In this document: positions 56,408-64,000 of the stretch, one piece after another
Position numbering within the stretch: the first letter of the stretch is position 1
Layout: the number at the start of each line of letters is the position of its first letter
NCBI GenBank assembly: GCA_963971535.1
Contig: OZ020589.1
Span: 75,410,311 to 75,474,310 of the forward strand
DNA from: Notolepis coatsorum
Taxonomy: Eukaryota; Chordata; Actinopteri; Aulopiformes; Paralepididae
Direction: 5' to 3'
Length of the DNA stretch: 64,000 nucleotides
The notes under the pieces: generated by a model
Told to the model about the DNA's origin: nothing
The model's database searches: none
Seen by the model: the letters and a program-made list of their open reading frames with translations, nothing else
Made by a program: the position numbers and the translations under genes

Positions 56408-58029
56408 GTGGTAGGCCAGAGTAGCAGAATCCCTTTACTGGGCAGGAAAGACAGTGAGGCTATGAAGTTGATAAAGGTACAGTACGAAAATATCCTAGCT
56501 ATAGACAGCATAGTGAGGAAAGAGCAGAGCCCAGTGTCAGGGGGCATATGTGACAGTCACATGACAAGGGACAGAATAAATGCTGAGTTTGGGGATGTGT
56601 TCACCGGAGATGGATGCATGGAGGGGGAGTATAAAATAGAGATAGATGACAGAGTGCCGCCAGTGAAACTGCCAAAGTGCAGAGTGCCTGTAGCTATGAT
56701 AATACCGATACAGGAGGAACTCAAGGATCTGGAGAGAAGAGGGGTTATCACACCAGTGGAACGCAGCACTGACTGGATCAGCACCATGATCTCATTAAGG
56801 AAGCCGAATGGGAAACTAAGGATCTGCATAGACCCGAAACCTCTGAATCGGGCACTAAAGAGAAGTCACTATCCACTCCCAACTATAGATGACATCCTGC
56901 CGGAGATGTCAAAGGCAAAAGTATTCACAGTCTGGCACGTCAAGCTGGAAGAGGAGTCAAGCTACCTAACCACGTTCACCACCCCATTGGGTCGCTTCTG
57001 TTGGCTCCGGATGCCGATGGGAATAAGCCCAGCACCAGAAGTGTTCCAAAGAAAGCTCATGCAGGCCCTAGAGGGCCTACCAGGAGTCTACATCATAGCA
57101 GATGATATGTTAATCACAGGGGAAGCAACGCAGAAGGAGGCAGAAAAGGATCACGACGAGAAACTCAGAGGCTTTCTAACCAGATGCAGGGAGCGCAATA
57201 TCAAGCTGAACACGGACAAGTTCAAGCTTCGACAAAAAGAGGTGCCCTACATAGGTCATCTGCTCACGGCTGAGGGGCTGAGAATTGATCCGGAGAAAGT
57301 ACGGGCGGTCAGAGAGATGCCGAAGTCAACAGATGTAAAAGGAGTACAAAGACTGGTTGGGATGGTCAACTACCTGGCGAAGTTCTTTGACCACCTGTCA
57401 GATGACTGCGAGATTCTTAGACAACTCACACGGAAGGAAAACATGTGGGAATGGGCAGATGTCCAGGAGGACGCGTTTCAAAGGCTGAAAGACAAAATAG
57501 CCAAAGCACCAGTCCTACAGTATTACAACAAAGAAGAGGAGTTGGCGCTACAATGTGATGCGTCCGACACAGGAATGGGGGCCGCCCTGACACAGAAAGG
57601 TAAACCTGTAGCATTTAGTAGTAGGGCGCTCACACCAACTGAAAAGGGCTATGCCCAAATAGAGAAAGAGTGTTTAGCCATAGTGTTTGGTATGGAAAAG
57701 TTCCATCAATATACATATGGTAGACCGGTGACAGTTCAAAGCGACCACAAGCCTCTAGAAAATATCCACAACAAGCCACTGCTTAGTGCACCTAAGAGAT
57801 TACAAATGATGCTGATCAGACTGCAGCACTATGATATTAGTGTGACATATGTGCCAGGCAGGGATATGTTGCTTGCAGACACGTTGAGTAGAGCATACTT
57901 ACCAGAGAGCACTAAGGGAGACAGTGAGACAGATGTAGAGACGGTAAACACGGTTAGCTATTTACCCATCTCAGCAGAGAGGCTGAGCGCTATCAGAGCT
58001 GCAACAAAGGATGACCTAAAGTTACAGAC
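56408..58029 (+). pseudogene. Gypsy RT-RNase H, plus strand
   Basis: RT motifs are PVERSTDWISTMI, GKLRICIDPKPLNRALKRSHYPLP, MPMGISPAPEVFQRKL and YIIADDMLITG. Motif A reads FTVWHVK where FTxLD is expected, so the first catalytic Asp is His and RT is probably dead. RNase H follows (LQCDASDTGMGAALTQ, AQIEKECLAIVFGMEKFHQYTYG, VQSDHKPLE) and the connection YVPGRDMLLADTLSRA. The frame is Gypsy-derived to about LKLQTV, then crosses into the antiparallel second Gypsy. The integrase is missing. Confidence 0.9.
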
Positions 58030-58049
58030 TGTCTCCCTTAGTGCTCTCT
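57904..58049. repeat. 22-bp inverted repeat at the Gypsy-Gypsy junction
   Basis: AGAGAGCACTAAGGGAGACAGT, shown here at 57904-57925, recurs inverted at 58028-58049, exactly at the boundary of the two antiparallel Gypsy elements. The first copy is part of the plus-strand pol frame; the second is extra sequence in the junction. Confidence 0.85.
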
Positions 58050-59301
58050 TGTCTCCTGACTGCAGTACTACTCCTTTTGTTTTCTTGTCATAAGCTACTT
58101 TTCCTCTTGCACTGGACTTTTTGCTATGTTCACAAGCAATCCGATAGGCTTCAGACATCTTCTCAGCCCATTGCTCTGCGTATCCTCTGGGTGAGTACGG
58201 TTCCTCTTTCTTCGTTAACCCAAACAACAGGTCAACGGGGAGGTGTGGATGACGACCGTAGAGGAGGAAAAAGGGTGAGTAACCCGTTGATTCATGTTTG
58301 GTACAGTTGTACGCGTGTAACACATGCGGGAGGTGGTCCTTCCACCGCAATTTCTCATTTTCAGTCAATGTCCTCAACATCTGTAGTATGGTCCGATTGA
58401 GCCGCTCCGCTGGGTTGCTCTGTGGATGGTAGGGTGATGTTCTAGAGTGGCCGACCCCAGACAGCCGTTGCAGTGCTTGGAACAGTTTATTCTCAAATTC
58501 TCGACCCTGGTCGTGATGTAATTTCGGGGGATAACCGAATTTGGGTATAAAGTCATTAAAGATACGCTCTGCAGCTGTTTTCCCACTCTTGTTCTTGGTG
58601 AGGTACGCCTGGGCGAACCTAGTGAAATGGTCGATCACCACTAGGATATATTCATACCCTCCACGACTGGTTTCCAGATGTAGATAGTCGATACACACAA
58701 GTTCTAATGGGAAGTTGGAGGTAATGCTGCCCATGGGAGCTCGGACATGTGTGACCGGCTTCTTAGACTTGATACAAGGACATCTTCGGGTCACATATTC
58801 TTCAATCTCTCTGGACATGAAAGGCCAGTAGAATCTTTCTCTTGCGAGGTGGATCACTCTTTCCGTTCCAACATGACCCATCTCATTATGTAGATGTTTC
58901 AGGGCAAGTGTTCTGTACTTTACAGGGAGGACCAACTGTTGGTATTGATTGGTCTTTCTGTAAAGGAGATCATTTTCAATATGTAATCTGCTCCATTCAT
59001 GAAGTAGCTTTCGGGTTGCTGCGCTTACGGTTCTTCGTACGTCGTCTGACAATTTCGTGTTCGACTCTTTCAACTCCCTGATCGTGTTAATGGCTTGGTC
59101 CTCTTTTTGGGCCTTCACCAGTTCATTGTGACTGATTGTTTGTAGGTGTGGGTGAGACTGCTGGTTTGAGTCTGGGGACGCGATGTTAAGCGCCGCAACC
59201 CATGCTACGTCTTTCCTTTCAGCCGATTGGCTTCCTTCCCACGTTGCTCGTACTGCTTCATTGGAGAGCTCTTCTGTGCAGGTCCTTTCATATCTCTCCA
59301 T
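58050..59301 (-). pseudogene. Gypsy integrase, minus strand
   Basis: Read from 59301 down. A zinc-binding region ([23 protein letters not shown] then [12 protein letters not shown] type) is followed by the catalytic core. The DDE residues lie in [24 protein letters not shown] and [13 protein letters not shown]. The C-terminal part has [22 protein letters not shown] and ends after VVLQSG. The triad is intact. The C-terminal domain and the 3' LTR are lost at the junction near 58050. Confidence 0.9.
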
Positions 59302-59333
59302 ATCCAGGGGAAGGCGGGAAAGAGTGTCTGCAT

Positions 59334-61043
59334 CTATGTTGGACTTTCAGGGTCTGTATTTGACGTCAAACCGGAAGTCTGCCAGTTCTCCAACCCACGA
59401 TGACCGACTGCATTGAGCTTGGAAGTACTCATTACATAGGTCAACGGGTTGTTGTCGGTGTAGATAGTAAAGTGTGGGGCATAATACAGGTAGTCACGGA
59501 ATTTCACACACACAGCCCATTTCAATGCAAGGAACTCCAGTTTCCCACTGTGCATATGGTAATTGCGTTCGGCTGGTGACAATGTTCTTGACCCGTACCC
59601 GATGACTCTCAGTTTTCCATCTTGATGTTGATACAGAACAGCTCCCAGGCCTTGGTCGGAGGCATCCGTGTGCAACCTGAAGGGTAGGTTGAAATCGGGA
59701 TATGCCAAGACAGGGGGGTTTGTGAGAAGGTCAATCAGTTGTTCAAGTGCTCTCTGCTGTTCCGTGGTCCACTCGATGGGCTCTCTGGAGGGCAACTGGG
59801 GGCATCTGAAGTTCTTACTCCGCGCTGGGGCTGGGGTCTTTCCTGGCTTGATTTGGAGTAGCTCGTAGATGGGTCTGGCAATTCGGGAAAAATCCTGAAT
59901 GTATGAACGGAAATATCCCAGGAATCCTGTTATTTTCCTCACTTCGCCGACAGTTCTGGGTGTCTTACTTGACAGGGCTTTCACGGCTTCAATGTCTCGT
60001 GGGTCTATCTTGACCCCTTCGGCTGACACAAGGCGACCCACGTATCTGACTTCTTGCTTGAAGAGGTCACACTTCTCAGGTCTCAATTTCACTCCGTGAC
60101 ATTGAAGGGCTTGGAGAACCTTGTGGAGGGTCTCTACATGTTCTTCAAATGTCTTTGCGTAACAGAGTACGTCGTCAAGATACGGGATACAGCATTCGTC
60201 CCTGAGGGGACCTAGCATCTCCTCCATGCTCCGTTGGAAAGTTGCAGGGGCATTCGAGAGTCCAAATGGGATGCGCACCCACTCATAAAGACCCCACGGA
60301 GTGATGAAGGCGGTGAAGGGTCGTGAACCCTCGGCGACGAAGCCCTGGTGGTAAGCTTTCCCTTGGTCTAGGATACTAAACCAGGTATAGCCTCCAAGCG
60401 TGTCAGTCAGGTCTTGTATTCTAGGTAATGGATGACAATCGGGCACAGTCTTTTTGTTCAGGAGGCGGTAGTCGATGCATAGCCTTAGGCTGCCGTCCTT
60501 CTTTCTGACGCAGACTACTGGGGCAGAATATGGAGACTTTGACTTGACTATCCAACCTTTCATTAACAGTTCCTGTATGTACTTTACTTCTTTAAACAGT
60601 GGCTTTGGTACTGATGAGTACGTCTTCTGGACCGGGACAGTATCATGGAGAGCAATTGTCATCTGCAGGCTCGGGATGCACCCAATGTCACTACTGTCTT
60701 GTGCAAAGGACCCAGCCTCTTCACAAAGCATCCTGTTGACTATTGTCTGTTGTTCGTCGTCGAGGTGACTGAGATCGACGGGGGGTTTGAACAGGATGGA
60801 GCTGGGCACAGCTGACGTTGTAGCAGCACGGTTGGGGGGTACCGTGGGCTGGGAGATTTGGTGAGTAGGTTGGGATGGGGGTTTGCCGTGGGGAGTCTGT
60901 CGTGATGACTTTCCCAACACAATGGATGCTGCCCAGAGCTGTCTTCCTGGAGAGAGTGACGGTATGCCTTGTGTTGTTTCCCACAGGCACGGTGACATAC
61001 GGCTTCCTGGGGTTTTGCGCTTGCAGCAGGCCTTCTCCAACAT
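59334..61043 (-). pseudogene. Gypsy RT-RNase H, minus strand
   Basis: Motifs are [58 protein letters not shown] (motif A Asp intact), [16 protein letters not shown] and [11 protein letters not shown]. Then [13 protein letters not shown] and the RNase H ([37 protein letters not shown]). Frameshifts separate it from the integrase (near 59340) and from the upstream protease-RT linker (near 60910). The first 40 residues of the open frame are out of frame with the real protein. Confidence 0.9.
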
Positions 61044-61441
61044 CCAGTTCTGCCAGCGCTAAACTGCTGTCATCTGGTTCGAACAGGAAGGTGGGGTCAG
61101 ACAGTTCCACGTGGGGGGGAATTTGGCACTTGACCTAGGCCACTTGACCGGCGGGGATAACAGTGGCTTGTTTACCTGTTCGTAGGCGACCAACCTGCCT
61201 TCTCGGCTGGTATCACCATGGCGTTACAGAGCAGGCTGGTGAGAGTTGGGATCAGTCTTCCAGGTTGTTCCTGTATCATCACTTCCAGCACATTAAAACC
61301 CAGTAGGGGTCTCTCAAGAACAAGGCTGCTTACAAGGAAAGGCACAGTGATTGACAGGTTAGGATCTTCATTCCCCTTTAATTTCACTGTAAGGGCCACC
61401 CAACCATCAAATGGGAGGACCTCACCGTTTACCACGTAGAC
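60910..61441 (-). pseudogene. Gypsy protease C-terminal part and linker, minus strand
   Basis: NGEVLPFDGWVALTVKLKG, VLERPLLGFNVLEVM and a linker ([25 protein letters not shown]) continue the protease from 62458 beyond the hAT MITE. A frameshift or stop near 61150 separates two open frames. Confidence 0.8.
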
Positions 61442-62350
61442 CAGGGGTCAGCAACCTTTTTGACATGGAGTGCCTGTTTGAAATATAGTTGTAACTAGTG
61501 TGCCTCAACAATATTCCATGCATCGTAATATTTTTTTCTCATAATCAGGTCTTTTTAATGATAATTTTTACGTTATTACATCATTATTGTTATTGTTATT
61601 ATTAACAATATTATTATGATGGTTGTATCAACCCTAAATCTGAGTTGGGGGGGGGGGGGGAATGCAATGCAGACAAACAGCTGCATACAGTGCGACCATT
61701 TCACTCACATTTGCCCATTCATTTTTGGACACATCACACACCATTGGTGTGTGTACTGTACGTGTGCTATCATAGCTCCACCTACAGGCCTAATGGAGAA
61801 CACCAGGATGTGAATGGAGGGTGAATGTGAGGTATATCGTGTAAATAAGTTTTGCAAGACGACACTGTAAAAAAAAAATATAATAATAAGTTACCAGAAC
61901 TTAAAAATATTGAGTTCAGTTACTGTGCATTAAGGTTTTCAGTTTTCAATCCATAATAAGTTAACAGAAAAATAAGTACACAACCACATTATTTCAACCT
62001 AATAAAACTATGTTTATTGTCATTGTTTTAAGAACACAAGTTGACTTGGTAATACTCACATTTTGAGTAAAAAAATGGCTTTTAACATGTGCAATGTTCA
62101 ATGAAATAGAAAAATAAATAATACAATTAGTTGATTAATCCCACTGGTCACAATGGTGACCGTAATAATGTTTTTGTTATAAGGCTCTGCAAATGTTACT
62201 GAATGATGTAGCAATGTATTTCCAACTAAATTGAAATAATAAACAAATAAAGGGTCTCAATTAAATATGTGGTAGTAAAAAGAACCTGTGGGAGGATTTC
62301 AACAAGATAAATGCGACAACAGTGCAAAATATTTCACTATAATATTAAAT

Positions 62351-62384
<34 letters not shown>

Positions 62385-62457
62385 GCTGCCCCCTGTGCCT
62401 ATGCAAATGCCCCCGCGTGCCTATGCAGGCACGCGTGCCTAGGGTTGCCGACCCCTG
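61442..62457. mobile_element. hAT MITE (CAGGGGTCAGCAACC ends), 1.02 kb
   Basis: Ends CAGGGGTCAGCAACC (61442) and the complement of GGTTGCCGACCCCTG (62443-62457). 8-bp duplications are ACGTAGAC (61434-61441) and GCGTAGAC (62458-62465) with one mismatch. AT-rich, with a poly-T of about 35 (62347-62381). It interrupts the Gypsy protease. Confidence 0.9.
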
Positions 62458-62819
62458 GCGTAGACTTTCAACTCCTCTTCTTCTTCTTCGATGATTTCGC
62501 TAAGGGGTCTGACTGGCATGTCAGGTAAGTATCTATTCTTCCAAGTTCTGTCAATCATGCTTACTTGGGCCCCTGTATCAAGCAGGGCTTGGACTGCTAA
62601 ACCGTTTAGGTTACAATGGGTGAGAGCTCTTCTCCCTACGAGCTTGGCGAGGCATTCACTCTTGGTGTTTGGTAAATCAGGGGGGTCTGTGTGCTTCTGT
62701 ATCTGGTTTACCATCTTGGTTCCTGTTCTAGGTGCAGTCTTCTCCTCTCTTACTCTTTCCTTCTCAGGCTCACTAGTACGACGGTTGTCAGTTTGGGACA
62801 GTAAAGGGGAACCGGTCAA
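62458..62819 (-). pseudogene. Gypsy protease N-terminal part, minus strand
   Basis: VQALLDTGAQVSMIDRTWK carries the aspartic protease DTGA motif, followed by PLSEIIEEEEEELKVY up to the MITE target. It overlaps the end of gag by a few bases in another frame, consistent with frameshifted gag-pol expression or a mutation. Confidence 0.85.
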
Positions 62820-64000
62820 TGGTTGTCCTCTTGCAGTGACCGGCCCCAGTTTCCCTGACGTGGTGGTCTCTTTTGGCAGCCTAACGCTCTATGGCCTTCT
62901 TCGCCACAATGGAAACAGTGAGGGCAATTAGGTAAATTCTGTGCTACACATTTGCTACAGCCATATGGCCTGTCCCTCTGCCTATTTATCCCCCCTGTTC
63001 TGACCTGGGGCTGTTGTTGCAGGAGATCCACTAGATTGGTAAGTTTCTCTACTTTCTCTGTTAACTGCTGGATTGGGTCTAGTTTAAGTTTCTTTCCTGT
63101 ATTTTCTTCCCTAGTGGGGGGGGGGGGACACTGTGCTCCCTTCACCTCAGCACCTGCACTATGTACATGGGGGGGTCTATTGCGATTGGTAGGTCCTAAC
63201 CGTCGCTGTCTTTCACTCTCATCGCTCATGACCTTTTTCATCTGTCTGAGAATGGCCTCATCAGGTACTTTGTCTTCAAGTAAGGGTTTGAGTTCCCTAC
63301 GAATGTCATCATGTTTGTGTCCTAAACCTTGATATACAGTGTGGAGAAAGACATCCTGAACGGTGCGTTCGTTGTACTTAACGTCAGTAGCAGCATATTT
63401 TGATGCTAGTAAAATCTTCTGCTTGATTCCTATGACTCTATACAAAAACTGCTGTGGTGTTTCACTATCCTTTTGCTTTGTACACATGAGTTCTTGAAAC
63501 AACTCGGTATTACTTTGTTCACCGAGGTGAGAATGGAGAAAACCCTTCAGCTCATCGATAGTCAAATCGTCTTTTACCATTAACATATCCTTAAAGCTGC
63601 CAGCTTTGATCACTCTCAAGACTGCTCTAACAACCTCTGCATCGCTGAATTGCTCCTTCAGACCTTCGTCGATCTGTTTGCAGACACTGTTGTAACTAAT
63701 GTCTGATCCCTGGTCTCCTATCTGACCTCCCTGTAGCTTAAACTCCCTGCGGTGAAGGTACAACAGTTCTCTTAAAGATATTAGTTTATCTGGCGACACA
63801 CCAGGGGTTTCCTGTTTACTTTCGGTGTCTGGTACACTCTCATTCAATGGCACAGCCTGAGCTGTGGGTGGTAGCACACTTGGCAGGCGCTGCAAAACCT
63901 TGTTGCTTACTTTTGAAGTGGGCACACTCTCAATTGTTTCACTTACATCATAAAAGACGCTAATGGGGTCGACTGGTACTGCATCACTTTGACTGGTGGA
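62816..64000 (-). CDS. Gypsy Gag, minus strand, cut by the window edge
   Basis: Open from the edge down to 62816 without a stop. Motifs are FKDMLMVKDDLTIDELKGFL, LMCTKQKDSETPQQFLYRV and GLGHKHDDIRRELKPLL, a capsid-like helical region. A coiled-coil-like LTEKVEKLTNLVDLLQQQ follows. The zinc-binding end has CSKCVAQNLPNCPHC and CFHCGEEGHRALGC. No certain start codon is in the window. It is the least damaged part of this element. Confidence 0.87.
   Translation of the reverse strand, partial: STSQSDAVPVDPISVFYDVSETIESVPTSKVSNKVLQRLPSVLPPTAQAVPLNESVPDTESKQETPGVSPDKLISLRELLYLHRREFKLQGGQIGDQGSDISYNSVCKQIDEGLKEQFSDAEVVRAVLRVIKAGSFKDMLMVKDDLTIDELKGFLHSHLGEQSNTELFQELMCTKQKDSETPQQFLYRVIGIKQKILLASKYAATDVKYNERTVQDVFLHTVYQGLGHKHDDIRRELKPLLEDKVPDEAILRQMKKVMSDESERQRRLGPTNRNRPPHVHSAGAEVKGAQCPPPPTREENTGKKLKLDPIQQLTEKVEKLTNLVDLLQQQPQVRTGGINRQRDRPYGCSKCVAQNLPNCPHCFHCGEEGHRALGCQKRPPRQGNWGRSLQEDNH

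Noticed and set aside
58041..58400. Plus-strand ORF after the Gypsy junction
   Set aside because: Antisense of the minus-strand integrase.

Overview
The window reads as a transposon-packed, intergenic piece of a vertebrate genome, most likely a teleost fish. The reasons are the retroelement mix (Copia, two Gypsy lineages, L1 with ORF1 and ORF2, CR1/L2-type LINEs, retrovirus-like LTR elements without pol), many hAT-like and other DNA transposons, a pol III SINE, and very long (CA)n and (GA)n tracts. I see no host protein-coding gene that I can name, no rRNA or functional tRNA gene, and no bacterial or CRISPR feature. The species cannot be read from the sequence.

Layout. 1-1372: 5'-truncated LINE on the minus strand. 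1372-3396: tandem repeats, (CA)n and a 139-nt palindrome. 4664-9340: the 3' end of a second LINE, split by a SINE (4723-5184) and by a 3.85-kb hAT-like element (5303-9150). The hAT-like element itself carries a tandem LTR/internal/LTR/internal array of a retrovirus-like element (minus strand). 9565-23985: a third LINE, split by a 10.06-kb LTR element with 1.49-kb near-identical LTRs and only a Gag-like ORF (11855-21913), and by a 1.37-kb foldback element with 9-bp target duplications (22181-23550). 24221-26295: hAT-like relic, LINE/SINE tails and a partial solo LTR. 26900-29487: piggyBac-like element with another TIR element nested in it. 31805-43886: a 12-kb Copia element with both LTRs and a 5-bp target duplication, broken by a 512-bp hAT MITE (34687-35198) and a 6.5-kb L1 (36349-42834). 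44048-47734: SINE copies, a hAT-like element and a nested hAT MITE. 49790-55297: copies of the non-coding retrovirus-like family in both orientations, one of them (51453-55080) complete and inserted in the 5' region of a Gypsy element. 55081-58030: that plus-strand Gypsy, joined tail to tail at about 58.03-58.05 kb to a second, minus-strand Gypsy that runs off the right edge and carries a 1.0-kb hAT MITE.

The genes do not form a pathway; they are parasitic elements in different states of decay. Their value here is that the nesting is legible. Host reading frames rejoin exactly across several insertions, target-site duplications can be read, and LTR pairs give a relative order (two substitutions by eye in the 10-kb element, roughly 2-3% in the retrovirus-like element and in Copia). 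The best candidates for something undescribed are the Gag-only 10-kb LTR element and the family of long, pol-less retrovirus-like elements whose non-coding interior is conserved between copies. No alignment or database search was run; family names rest on motifs and structure that I can see.
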